DNA of 64,000 nucleotides from the NCBI GenBank assembly GCA_033809515.1, contig JAPXLN010000002.1, positions 124,001-188,000 on the forward strand. The letters run 5' to 3'. The stretch is from JAPXLN01 sp033809515. GTDB lineage: Bacteria > Bacillota > Sulfobacillia > Fermentithermobacillales > Fermentithermobacillaceae. A program made the translations under genes and the position numbers. Shown here one piece after another: positions 1 to 8,408 of the stretch. Each line of letters starts with the position of its first letter. Within the stretch, counting starts at the first letter, position 1. A model generated the notes under the pieces. The model was not told the origin of the DNA and made no database searches. It saw nothing but the letters and a program-made list of their open reading frames with translations.

Positions 1-309
1 CTTGCCCTGGATAACCCGGAACAGATAGGGCCGGGCATGGCCGTTGCCCTGGTTACGACCTTCTATGGCTCGATTCTGTCGAATCTGGTGTTTCTCCCAA
101 TAGCCAATAAACTCAAAGACAACGATGCCCGGGAGGTTTTCGTTAAGGAAGCTATTATTGAAGGGATTCTGTCAATACAGGCCGGTGACAACCCAAGGGT
201 TGTACAGGAGAAGCTGAGGTCTTTTTTGCCGCCCAAGGAAAGGGAGAGGATTACCGTACCTACGAGACAGAGGGAGGCACAGCAAAGTGGCGCGCAGGCG
301 GGTTCGTAG
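1..309 (+). CDS. motA: Flagellar stator protein MotA, C-terminal part (cut by window start)
   Basis: The reading frame is open from base 1, so only the last 102 residues are present. They show the conserved end of MotA: the GPGMAVALVTTFYGSIL segment followed by NLVFLPIANKLK, which is the fourth transmembrane helix and the start of the cytoplasmic tail. MotA forms the five-subunit ring around the MotB dimer and couples ion flow to rotor torque in the inner membrane. The stop overlaps the start of motB by 23 bases, as expected for a translationally coupled stator pair. The choice between MotA (proton) and PomA/MotP (sodium) types cannot be made from this fragment. Confidence 0.93.
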   Translation, partial: LALDNPEQIGPGMAVALVTTFYGSILSNLVFLPIANKLKDNDAREVFVKEAIIEGILSIQAGDNPRVVQEKLRSFLPPKERERITVPTRQREAQQSGAQAGS

Positions 310-1027
310 AGAGGACCCACCCAGAAATGTATCATGGATAAATACCTACGCCGATATGGTCACACTGCTGATGACCTTCTTTATCCTCTTATTCTCCATG
401 TCTGCGGTCAACGCCAGGAAGTTCGAGGCTGTCCTCAGTTCGCTGCAGGGCGCCTTCGGAATCCTTGATGGGGCACAACATGGTCCTCCTGCGCCAGGTC
501 CGGTGGACCCTGACACCCTTGATCCTGAGCTGAGCCTTATCGCTCAGGAGATTGCACGTCTTGAGCTTATGGCTGAGAAGCTCCGTCAGGAGCTTGAGGA
601 AATGGGTCTCGCAGGGAAGGTCTCCCTGGAGATGGAGGAGCGAGGGCTGGTCATAAGGTTCGCCGATTCGGTCCTCTTTGACGTGGGAAGCGCAGATATC
701 AGAGAAGAAGGCCGGGACATCCTGACACAGGTTGTGAATCTTCTTGAATCCATAGACAACAGTGTGAGAATAGAAGGCCACACAGACAACTGGCCCATAA
801 GCACAGAACGCTTCCCCTCTAACTGGGAATTGTCCACTGGCCGCGCCGCAAGCGTAATAAGGTTTTTCCTGTACAACTCAGAGATAGATCCCGGGAGGTT
901 ACAGGCTGCAGGTTACGGTGAGCATCATCCCATTGCCTCCAATGATACACCGGAAGGGAGACAGAGAAACCGCAGGGTGGATGTGGTCATTTTGAGAGCG
1001 TCATTGTCCAGGATGGAACCGCCTTAA
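287..1027 (+). CDS. motB: Flagellar stator protein MotB
   Basis: MotB anchors the stator to peptidoglycan and carries the ion-binding aspartate. The 246-residue product has a short basic N-terminus, one membrane helix at about residues 20-40 containing the conserved Asp23 in the YADMVTLLMTFF motif, a linker and plug region, and an OmpA/MotB peptidoglycan-binding domain at about 160-238. That domain shows the IEGHTDN motif and the NRRVDVVI end. The GTG start at 287 has a GGGAGG ribosome site about 9 bases upstream. It lies inside the end of motA. Confidence 0.95.
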   Translation: MARRRVRREDPPRNVSWINTYADMVTLLMTFFILLFSMSAVNARKFEAVLSSLQGAFGILDGAQHGPPAPGPVDPDTLDPELSLIAQEIARLELMAEKLRQELEEMGLAGKVSLEMEERGLVIRFADSVLFDVGSADIREEGRDILTQVVNLLESIDNSVRIEGHTDNWPISTERFPSNWELSTGRAASVIRFFLYNSEIDPGRLQAAGYGEHHPIASNDTPEGRQRNRRVDVVILRASLSRMEPP

Positions 1028-1070
1028 CTATGCTTCTGGGGTGTCTCGCCTCTATGGGGAAGCGGGAGTT

Positions 1071-1508
1071 GTGAAGGAGGTGCTCAAAGCGAAGAAAGTA
1101 TTGGCGTTGGCAATTGCCGTGATAGTCGTGTGCGCGTCAGGGTACGTAGCTGCTGCCAAAGTCTGGGGTTTCTCTATTCTTGGCCTTGCTGCAGAACCCG
1201 GCGACCAACGACCGCAGAAAACTTGTGTCATCAGCCTGGGACAGTTCACAACAAACCTGGTGGATTACGGAAGGTTTGTTCGCGTCACTGTAGACCTTGA
1301 GATCTATTCTTCAAAGGCCCAGGAAATCACGGGGATGGTCAGTGAACTGAAGACAGACATATACGCGCTTCTCAGGTCAAAAAGCTATGCAGAGCTTGGC
1401 GGGGAAAGCGGTCTTCGCGCCCTCCAGCGGGATATGCGCGAGATTCTCTCGCGAAAGTGTCCGGGTGCTGTATCAAATGTATATTTCGCAGAGTTTTTGA
1501 TTCAATAG
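1071..1508 (+). CDS. fliL: Flagellar basal body protein FliL
   Basis: FliL is a single-pass inner-membrane protein that surrounds the stator and supports torque. The product has a basic N-terminus, one membrane helix (KKVLALAIAVIVVCASG) and a periplasmic domain of about 100 residues with the FliL-type strand around residues ISLGQFTTNLVD and a Phe-rich end (VYFAEFLIQ). Its place between motB and fliM fits. The start is uncertain: GTG at 1041 has no visible ribosome site, GTG at 1071 has GGGAG only 2 bases away, and GTG at 1080 follows GAAGGAG directly. I chose 1071 because it keeps a short charged N-terminus before the helix. Confidence 0.82.
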   Translation: MKEVLKAKKVLALAIAVIVVCASGYVAAAKVWGFSILGLAAEPGDQRPQKTCVISLGQFTTNLVDYGRFVRVTVDLEIYSSKAQEITGMVSELKTDIYALLRSKSYAELGGESGLRALQRDMREILSRKCPGAVSNVYFAEFLIQ

Positions 1509-1544
1509 GTTTCCGTCGCGTTTGCAGTCAGGGGGGGATTAGTC

Positions 1545-2534
1545 TTGGCACTCACACAGAAAGAGATAGATGCGCTCATAGATTCGGTGTTGAAGCGTCA
1601 AACCGGGGATAAGCTTCAAGTAGCTCAGGGCCGGTTACGTGTATATGACTTTAGGAGGCCTGACAAGTTCTCCAAGGATCACTTGCGAGGCGCACAGCTC
1701 ATTTTCGACAGCTTCTGCAGGCAGACCACCTCGTACTTTTCCGGCCTGTTTAGAATGGCCGTTCACGTTGAGGTGGAATCTATTGACCAGCTTACATACG
1801 CCGAGTTTTCCAGGGAATTGTCAAACCCGTGCTGTGTCGCTATCGTCAAATTGGGGGATCTTCCGTCAAGCATGCTGGTTAACGCGCACTTGCGGGTCAT
1901 GTTGCCCATGCTCGACAGGCTGTGCGGCGGAGAAGGCAACTCACCGGGCTTCTCAAGGACACTTACAGAGATAGAGATCTCTATGGCCCGGCGCATACTC
2001 CTGGCCTTAACTGGAATCTTCGGTGAGACCCTCGAAGACTTCAACATGGGCCACAATCGACCTGACATATCGTCAATTGAGGTTAACCCGTACTTCATTC
2101 AGCAGATCATGGGTCCCAGTGATATGGTTCTCTCGGCCAGTATCCTTGTGAGGTTTGGCGCTCAAAGCGACCGCATTGAGTTCTGTCTGCCCTATGTCAC
2201 CCTTGAGCCTGTTCTGCCCGCCTTTTCCCTTAACCGCTGGTTTCGAGAGAATGACGGAAGTGACGACAAGGGTGACGGACACAGTGTTTCGCCGGCAATA
2301 GAGAATCTTGAGGTGCCGATCTCGTGCAGGCTCGGCAAGACTGTGCTTCAGATGAGTCAGGTCGTGTCTTTACGTGAGGGCGACGTGATCGAAATGGACC
2401 TGTCCAAAGACGGTCTGGCCACCTTGTATGTTTTCGGCAAAGCTAAGTTTTCCGCGGAAGTCGGTACTCTGGGAAACCGCCTTGCCGCGCGAATCTGCTC
2501 CCTGTGGGAGAACGGAGAGGAGGATCCAGTGTAG
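1545..2534 (+). CDS. fliM: Flagellar motor switch protein FliM
   Basis: FliM is the middle layer of the C-ring and the target of CheY-P. The N-terminus has the conserved CheY-binding peptide in the form LTQKEIDALI. A CheC-like middle domain follows (about 45-230), and a SpoA-type C-terminal domain (about 255-325) stacks with FliN. The length of 329 residues is normal for the family. It starts with TTG behind a GGGGGGGA ribosome site 4 bases away. The stop TAG abuts the ATG of fliN, so the two switch subunits are translated together. Confidence 0.95.
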   Translation: MALTQKEIDALIDSVLKRQTGDKLQVAQGRLRVYDFRRPDKFSKDHLRGAQLIFDSFCRQTTSYFSGLFRMAVHVEVESIDQLTYAEFSRELSNPCCVAIVKLGDLPSSMLVNAHLRVMLPMLDRLCGGEGNSPGFSRTLTEIEISMARRILLALTGIFGETLEDFNMGHNRPDISSIEVNPYFIQQIMGPSDMVLSASILVRFGAQSDRIEFCLPYVTLEPVLPAFSLNRWFRENDGSDDKGDGHSVSPAIENLEVPISCRLGKTVLQMSQVVSLREGDVIEMDLSKDGLATLYVFGKAKFSAEVGTLGNRLAARICSLWENGEEDPV

Positions 2535-2909
2535 ATGAAAGACGAGAATGCTTCCCAAGAAGCAACGGCGGGCCCTCAGATAAAGTCCGTGGCTTTCGAG
2601 AAATTCGAGGAAAGCCCAGGAGGTCATGAGGAACCTGTGGCGGGGATGGAAATCCTTATGGACGTCCCTCTCACCTTAAGCGTAGAGCTGGGAAAAGCTA
2701 AGTGCTATGTAAAGGATCTTTTGAACCTTACTACAGGTTCAGTGGTGGAGCTGGACAGGATCGCAGGTGACCCGGTGGACATTCTTGTAAACGGTAAGGT
2801 CTTCGCTTCAGGCGAAGTTGTCGTCATAGACGAAAACTTCGGAGTGCGGATTCGGGAGATTTACAGCAACAAGAGATCCCAGGGAGGGGTCAGGAAAATC
2901 ACCGGCTGA
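2535..2909 (+). CDS. fliN: Flagellar motor switch protein FliN
   Basis: FliN forms the base of the C-ring and helps dock export cargo. The first 40 residues are acidic and variable. The rest is one SpoA domain with the hallmark MDVPLTLSVELGKAK, DLLNLTTGSVVELDR and DPVDILVNGKVFASGEVVV elements. At 124 residues it is the short FliN type, not the longer FliY with an added CheC phosphatase domain that is common in Bacillus. Its ATG follows the fliM stop with no gap. Confidence 0.95.
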   Translation: MKDENASQEATAGPQIKSVAFEKFEESPGGHEEPVAGMEILMDVPLTLSVELGKAKCYVKDLLNLTTGSVVELDRIAGDPVDILVNGKVFASGEVVVIDENFGVRIREIYSNKRSQGGVRKITG

Positions 2910-2978
2910 TGTTTCTGTGCGCTGGACCAGACGCGGGAGATAGAGAAAAGGGGGGAGCCCGCACTTCACGGCGATGCT

Positions 2979-4115
2979 ATGGGAACTTCTATGAGTACGG
3001 TCGTTGTCAGGATTTTCATCTTTCTTGGCCTGCTTGTAGCCATTTGCGCCATGGCGGTAAAGCTGCGCAATCTCAGAGGAAGCTTTCGTTCAAGGGGTTG
3101 TCTTAGAGTAACAGACTTGTTATCCCTTGGGGGAAACAGGTGGCTGTGCCTCATAGACAGCGGGGAGTCTTTGCTTCTGCTTGGGGTTACCGATCACAGC
3201 ATTACGCTTATTAAGGAACTGGCGCAGAACAGCAAAGCAGACGAGACCCAACGTCCTCCCTGGGACGACCAAGGACGCAGCCCTAAAGGTTTGAACAAAG
3301 GATTTTTCCTTTGCCTAAGAGAGGAACTGAAGAGAGCAAAGACCTTCCTGTTTGGGAATTCAGACCTTCTTGCGGCCTTGTGCATTGTTTTCCTCCTGGC
3401 TTCTCCGGGCGCCAAGTTTGCTTGCGCTGCACCGGCGCCGCTTCCGGTACCCGAGATTAACGTCACCTTTGAAGGAGCTGAAGGCGGCGGTCCCTTGATC
3501 ACTGCTTTGGGGATACTTGGTCTGCTTACAGTGCTTACCCTGGCGCCGGCCATTCTTATTCTGACCACTTCCTTTACGAGAATAGCAGTGGTGTTTTCCT
3601 TTCTCCGGTCAGGCTTAGGCACTCAGCAGACTCCGCCAAATCAAATCATCGTTGGGTTAGCTCTGCTCTTGACCTTTTTCGTGATGATGCCCACATGGTC
3701 ATACGTAAATGAGATAGCGTTAAGCCCCTACCTGTCGGGCGAGATCACCGGTGCACAAGCGTTTGAACTGGCCTCTGCTCCCCTCAAAGAGTTCATGCTG
3801 CGTCAAACCCGGGAAAAAGACCTTGCCCTGTTTGTTGATTCCGGGGCAGAAAAGATTGGGTCTCCCGAGGACCTTGGAGTTCACCAGGTTGTGCCCGCCT
3901 TTGTGCTTTCGGAGTTAAAGACGGCGTTTCAGATAGGTTTCATGTTGTTTCTGCCTTTTTTGGTGGTGGATATGGTCGTGGCATCAACCCTTATGGCTAT
4001 GGGGATGATGATGCTCCCGCCTGTGCTGATTTCTCTGCCTTTCAAGATACTGCTGTTTGTCCTGGTCGATGGGTGGACCCTTGTTACCGGGTCGTTAGTG
4101 GCGAGCTTCAGATGA
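2979..4115 (+). CDS. fliP: FliO-FliP fusion protein of the flagellar export gate
   Basis: FliP is a core subunit of the export gate in the MS-ring, and FliO is the membrane chaperone that assembles it. Residues 1-82 look like FliO: one membrane helix at about 9-27, then a small cytoplasmic domain with VTDLLSLGGNRW. After a polar linker (83-127), residues 128-150 form a signal peptide ending in an Ala-rich cleavage site. Residues 152-378 are a full FliP, with the LTTSFTRI and TPPNQI motifs and the usual membrane helices. The frame is open throughout. An internal TTG at 3291 could make FliP alone. The start could be ATG 2979 or ATG 2991; neither has a strong ribosome site. Confidence 0.9.
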   Translation: MGTSMSTVVVRIFIFLGLLVAICAMAVKLRNLRGSFRSRGCLRVTDLLSLGGNRWLCLIDSGESLLLLGVTDHSITLIKELAQNSKADETQRPPWDDQGRSPKGLNKGFFLCLREELKRAKTFLFGNSDLLAALCIVFLLASPGAKFACAAPAPLPVPEINVTFEGAEGGGPLITALGILGLLTVLTLAPAILILTTSFTRIAVVFSFLRSGLGTQQTPPNQIIVGLALLLTFFVMMPTWSYVNEIALSPYLSGEITGAQAFELASAPLKEFMLRQTREKDLALFVDSGAEKIGSPEDLGVHQVVPAFVLSELKTAFQIGFMLFLPFLVVDMVVASTLMAMGMMMLPPVLISLPFKILLFVLVDGWTLVTGSLVASFR

Positions 4116-4135
4116 GAGCAACTGGGGGGATTTCA

Positions 4136-4402
4136 TTGACAGCAGATCAGGTTATGACGTTTGGCAAGGAAGCTTTGAGCGTGGCAGTCCTGGTGGCCAT
4201 GCCCTGCCTTGTTGTCTCAGTAGGGGTCGGGCTGGTGATCTCGATCTTTCAGGCTACCACACAGATCCACGACCAGACTCTCAGCTTCGTGCCAAAGATC
4301 CTTGCGGTCCTTGCTGCACTGTTTCTGTTTGGTGGTTGGATGCTTCGCACACTGTCGGATTTTACGCTAAGGGTCATGGAGAGCTTGCCGGGAATCATGT
4401 GA
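4136..4402 (+). CDS. fliQ: Flagellar export gate protein FliQ
   Basis: FliQ is the small two-helix subunit of the FliP-FliQ-FliR export gate. I chose the TTG at 4136 because it has a GGGGGGA ribosome site 6 bases upstream and gives 88 residues, the family's usual size. The ATG at 4112 overlaps the fliP stop but has no ribosome site. The protein starts with MTADQVMTFGKEAL, contains two membrane helices and the conserved QATTQIHDQTLSFVPK loop. It sits between fliP and fliR, as in most Bacillota flagellar operons. Confidence 0.94.
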   Translation: MTADQVMTFGKEALSVAVLVAMPCLVVSVGVGLVISIFQATTQIHDQTLSFVPKILAVLAALFLFGGWMLRTLSDFTLRVMESLPGIM

Positions 4403-4423
4403 TTTCGCTGGGGGGCTGAGACT

Positions 4424-5191
4424 GTGGAATCATGGGCGCTGCTGTTTCCGTTTATGTGCGTGTTTTTGCGCACGTTAGGGCTGGTGCTCACCGCGCCGGT
4501 TTTCGGATCCAGGCATGTACCGGGGCAGGTTAAGGGCCTGATTTGCCTGGCCTTGTCACTGGTCCTATGGTCCCGGCTGCCGGCGGCAACTGCGCTTCCC
4601 GGGACTTTGGCTCAGATGGCCTCTGGGGCTGTCTGTGAACTGCTTGTTGGCATGGTAATCGGGTTTTCTGCGACGCTGATAATGGCTGCCCTGGATATGG
4701 CCGGGCACGTTATGGACATGGGGATGGGTCTTGGCCTTGCCAATGTCATGGATCCCCAGTTTGGCGGACCGGCACCTCTTATGGGTATGCTCAAGCAGCT
4801 GATGGTTACTTTGATCATTCTGGCCGTAGACGGACATCACCTTTTCGTTAGCGCTCTTACAGACTCCTTTGTGCTCATGCCTGCAGGGTCTGCGTTTGTC
4901 CCTCAGGCCTGGGCGGTCCTCAACCTTAGGGCCGCAGGGCAGATGTTTTGGACAGCTCTTGTCCTTTCAGCCCCTATCTGGGCGGTTTCTCTGGTTGTGG
5001 ATGTATCTTTGGGTGTAGTGGCCCGGTCGGTTCCACAGATCAACGTGTTTGCTGTAGGGATACCTGTGAAGACCCTTGCAGGTTTGCTTACTCTCCTGGC
5101 TGCCGTGAGCTTCTATGATGTGGTCACCCGGGGACTTTTTGCTTCTATGAAAGGTCTGCTCAATTCTTTGCTGGGAGTCTTGATACCATGA
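4424..5191 (+). CDS. fliR: Flagellar export gate protein FliR
   Basis: FliR is the single-copy subunit that closes the helical export gate with FliP and FliQ. The 255 residues are almost all membrane-spanning. Typical segments are visible: FLRTLGLVLTAPVFGSRHVP at the start, the MAALDMAGHVMDMGMGLGLAN motif region in the middle, and the QINVFAVGIPVK segment near residue 205. The GTG start has a GGGGG ribosome site 9 bases upstream. Its stop shares bases with the ATG of flhB, so gate and switch are coupled. It is not fused to FlhB as in some clostridia. Confidence 0.94.
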   Translation: MESWALLFPFMCVFLRTLGLVLTAPVFGSRHVPGQVKGLICLALSLVLWSRLPAATALPGTLAQMASGAVCELLVGMVIGFSATLIMAALDMAGHVMDMGMGLGLANVMDPQFGGPAPLMGMLKQLMVTLIILAVDGHHLFVSALTDSFVLMPAGSAFVPQAWAVLNLRAAGQMFWTALVLSAPIWAVSLVVDVSLGVVARSVPQINVFAVGIPVKTLAGLLTLLAAVSFYDVVTRGLFASMKGLLNSLLGVLIP

Positions 5192-6288
5192 GGCATGACT
5201 TTGACCTGCAGCTTTTTGCTGAGGAAAAAACAGAACCGGCAACACCCAGGCGCCGGCTTGTGGCCAGGCAGAAGGGCCAAATCGCTTTCAGCCAGGATCT
5301 ATCGTCTGCCGTAGGTTTCTTAGGGGCTATCCTGGCCCTTCGGGTTAGCTTTCATTCTGTGGTCCGGTTTCTTCTTGACCGGTCCTCTGCAATATGGTCG
5401 CATATGTCCTCCGATGAACCAACTCTAGGGTGGGCACAAAGTGTATTTCGGGCCATCCTTATGATGGTTGGGGTGGCTTCTATTTCGGTCCTGCTTTCGG
5501 CCGTAGTATGGGCAGCTGCAGCAGCTGTCTGTCAGACGGGACTGGTTTTCAGACCTGCGGCGTTGTCGCCGGATTTCTCCCGGCTAGACCCGGTGGCAGG
5601 GCTTACAAGGATGTTCTCCAGAAGGTCTGTGGTCCACTGCGTAGGAGCTCTTGCCAAGGTTACCATTATGGCCACGGTCGCTTGGAACATTATGAGGAAG
5701 GCCTGGCCTGAAATGTCGTCGTTGTTGGCCAGGGATTTGACAGACTCGGTGGCGGTGGTAGGCAGCGTTATCAGCAAGCTTGCGCTTTCAGGCGCCCTAC
5801 TGATGGTTTTGGCAGGTATTATTGACTACTGTTACCAACGGTGGGAGCACGAGAAAAGCCTCAGGATGACTCAGAAGGAACTCAGAGACGAAATACGCGA
5901 GACTGAAGTCAAACCGGAGATAAAGAGCCAGATTCGCGCCAGGCAGAGACAGATGGCCAGGATGAGGATGATGCAGGATCTGCCTTCTGCCGACGTTGTG
6001 GTGACCAACCCGGACCACTACTCTGTAGCTCTACGATACCATGCCGGCAAAGACCCTGCTCCGGTCGTAGTAGCTAAAGGGGTCAACGAAGTTGCCCTGA
6101 GAATTCGGCAAGTGGCCGCAGACCACGGTGTGCGGATCGTTCAGAACCCGCCCCTTGCTCAAAGCCTTTACCGGGTGGTTGATATCGGTGACGTTATTCC
6201 CGAGGAACTCTACAGGGCGGTAGCGGAGGTCCTGGCCTACGTGTACAGACTTTCAGGCAGGGTGCCTGGGAAAGGAGGGGCACCTTGA
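5188..6288 (+). CDS. flhB: Flagellar export switch protein FlhB
   Basis: FlhB controls the export specificity switch from rod/hook to filament substrates. The N-terminus has the EEKTEPATPRRR motif. Four membrane helices lie between about 40 and 210, then a cytoplasmic domain with a basic linker. The self-cleavage motif is Asn274-Pro275-Asp276-His277, so it reads NPDH where most flagellar FlhB have NPTH. The catalytic Asn-Pro pair and the His are kept, so cleavage should still work. The length of 366 residues is normal. Its ATG overlaps the fliR stop and its stop overlaps the flhA start. Confidence 0.94.
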   Translation: MRHDFDLQLFAEEKTEPATPRRRLVARQKGQIAFSQDLSSAVGFLGAILALRVSFHSVVRFLLDRSSAIWSHMSSDEPTLGWAQSVFRAILMMVGVASISVLLSAVVWAAAAAVCQTGLVFRPAALSPDFSRLDPVAGLTRMFSRRSVVHCVGALAKVTIMATVAWNIMRKAWPEMSSLLARDLTDSVAVVGSVISKLALSGALLMVLAGIIDYCYQRWEHEKSLRMTQKELRDEIRETEVKPEIKSQIRARQRQMARMRMMQDLPSADVVVTNPDHYSVALRYHAGKDPAPVVVAKGVNEVALRIRQVAADHGVRIVQNPPLAQSLYRVVDIGDVIPEELYRAVAEVLAYVYRLSGRVPGKGGAP

Positions 6289-8327
6289 GGAAGTTTGCTG
6301 AGAGTGCAGCGTCTATTCTCATAGTAGTCATTGTGGCCATGATGGTCATACCGCTCCCATGGTTCATCCTGGACCTTCTCCTGGCGGCCAACTTCAGCAT
6401 AGCCATAGGCGTAATGCTTCTGACTATGTATACGAAGGAACCTCTTGATTTCTCGGTGTTCCCGTCACTTCTGTTGGTTCTGACCTTGTACCGGTTAGCC
6501 CTGAACGTCTCATCCACCAGGCTTATCCTGCTTAACGGCATGCCCGGACGCATCATTGAAGCATTCGGGACATTTGTGGTAGGCGGAAATGAAGTTGTTG
6601 GTTTTGTGGTCTTCATTATCCTTGTCATCATTCAGTTTGTGGTTATCACCAAAGGAGCAGAGAGAGTGGCGGAAGTGGCGGCCAGGTTCACCCTTGACGC
6701 TATGCCCGGCAAGCAGATGTCAATTGACGCTGACCTTAACTCAGGAGCTATTACTGAAGAACAGGCCAAAGAAAGGAGACGTGATATTGAAAGAGAGGCC
6801 GACTTTTACGGCGCTATGGACGGGGCATCCAAGTTTGTCAAAGGTGATGCAGTTGCAGGGCTCATTATTACGGTTGTGAACCTTCTGGGGGGCTTCGGAG
6901 TAGGCATTTTGCAGCAGGGGCTGTCACCGGCTGACGCGTGGCACAAATACGCCCTGTTAACAGTGGGAGACGGACTTGTTAGCCAGCTGCCCGCCCTTAT
7001 TATTTCAAGCGCTACCGGAATAATCGTTACGCGCAGCGCTTCCCGTGAAAGCCTGGGGGCCGATGTCACCAGGCAGTTAACGTCTTCGCCCAGGGTCCTG
7101 GCCTATACGGGCGGTGCTCTCTTAATGCTCTGCCTGGTTCCGGGTCTTCCGAAGATTCCTCTATTGGTTCTAGGAGGATTCTGGTTGGTCACAGGCTTTC
7201 TGGTGAGCAGGACTCGATCTGAAGAGGAAAGGCAAGAGCGCGAGGAGATGCTCAAAAAAGAACTTGAGGATCAGAAACGGCCTGAAGCGGCCCAGAGCTT
7301 GGTAAGGGTCGATCCTCTGGAGATAGAATTCGGTCTTGCCCTTCTTCCCCTGGCTGACCCGGCTCAAGGCGGTGACCTGATGGACAGGATCGTCATGGTC
7401 AGGAGGCAGCTTGCCTCCGACCTGGGCATCCTTATTCCTTTCGTCAGAGTTAGAGACAACTTCGCCGGCCTTGGCCCCAATGCATACTGCATTAACCTAA
7501 GAGGTGTGGAGATTGGCAGCGGTCAGGTGTACCCTGACAGAGTTATGGCCATGGAGACTCCGGGAGTCACAAAGACGGTGTCCGGCATACCCGGTCAGGA
7601 ACCTGCGTTCGGCCTCAATGTCACGTGGATCCCCAGAGAGTCCAGGGACGACGCTGAACTCAAGGGATACGCTGTCATAGAAGCTTCTGCGGTTATAGCT
7701 ACCCATCTTGCTGAAGCCCTCAGAAGAAACGCCCATCTCCTCTTGACACGACAGGAAACCCAAAGACTTCTGGAGCTTGCCAGGTCTGAAGATGCGGCCT
7801 GCTACGATGAGGTAATACCTGATCTTTTGAACCTGGGGGAGATTCAGAAGGTACTGCAAAATCTGGTGCGAGAAGGGATTCCCGTCAGAGATCTGGTTAC
7901 GATCATGGAATCCCTTGCCGACGCAGCCCGGGTTTCCCGGGATTCAGATTACCTCACCATGCGCGTTCGTGAAGGACTGTCGCGTTTGGTAACAAAGACA
8001 GTGGGTCTGGACAAAGGACCGTTTCCAGTAGCTACGCTTGATCCGGCGCTTGAAAAAGAGATTTCGGAGGCCACCAGAAAAGGAGACAGAGGTTCGTATG
8101 TAGCTCTCAGTGCAGAAAGGTTGTCTAGGATAATGCAGGTCATCTCATCTGCCATGGCTGAACTGGCCGCAAAAGCCAAGAGGCCTGTTCTCCTGGCTTC
8201 TGCGGCTTCCCGAAGTCAGGTGTATGAGATTGCCAGCCGGGTTGTTCCTGATATTGCAGTGGTAGCTTATGAGGAGCTTGATCAACGGGCCAACGTTGAA
8301 GCGGTGAAGGTGATCCACCTTGACTGA
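6285..8327 (+). CDS. flhA: Flagellar export protein FlhA
   Basis: FlhA forms the nonameric ring that receives export substrates and uses proton motive force. The N-terminal half (1-310) has about eight membrane helices with the PLDFSVFPSLLL and LNVSSTRLIL motifs and the FHIPEP signature region around KFVKGDAVAGLIIT. A linker (about 315-345) leads to the cytoplasmic substrate-binding domain (about 345-680). The length of 680 residues fits the family. The TTG start is preceded by AAAGGAGGGG and overlaps the flhB stop. Confidence 0.95.
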   Translation: MRKFAESAASILIVVIVAMMVIPLPWFILDLLLAANFSIAIGVMLLTMYTKEPLDFSVFPSLLLVLTLYRLALNVSSTRLILLNGMPGRIIEAFGTFVVGGNEVVGFVVFIILVIIQFVVITKGAERVAEVAARFTLDAMPGKQMSIDADLNSGAITEEQAKERRRDIEREADFYGAMDGASKFVKGDAVAGLIITVVNLLGGFGVGILQQGLSPADAWHKYALLTVGDGLVSQLPALIISSATGIIVTRSASRESLGADVTRQLTSSPRVLAYTGGALLMLCLVPGLPKIPLLVLGGFWLVTGFLVSRTRSEEERQEREEMLKKELEDQKRPEAAQSLVRVDPLEIEFGLALLPLADPAQGGDLMDRIVMVRRQLASDLGILIPFVRVRDNFAGLGPNAYCINLRGVEIGSGQVYPDRVMAMETPGVTKTVSGIPGQEPAFGLNVTWIPRESRDDAELKGYAVIEASAVIATHLAEALRRNAHLLLTRQETQRLLELARSEDAACYDEVIPDLLNLGEIQKVLQNLVREGIPVRDLVTIMESLADAARVSRDSDYLTMRVREGLSRLVTKTVGLDKGPFPVATLDPALEKEISEATRKGDRGSYVALSAERLSRIMQVISSAMAELAAKAKRPVLLASAASRSQVYEIASRVVPDIAVVAYEELDQRANVEAVKVIHLD

Positions 8328-8408
8328 CAAGCGAAAAGACTTCTCTGCCGGATTGCGACGCAGACAGGATAGTTGGGATTGTTCTTAGCGAAGGATTGGG
8401 GAAATGCC

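Noticed and set aside
2909..3106. A short frame between fliN and fliO-fliP
   Set aside because: It overlaps the FliO-coding part in another frame and has no similarity to flagellar proteins.
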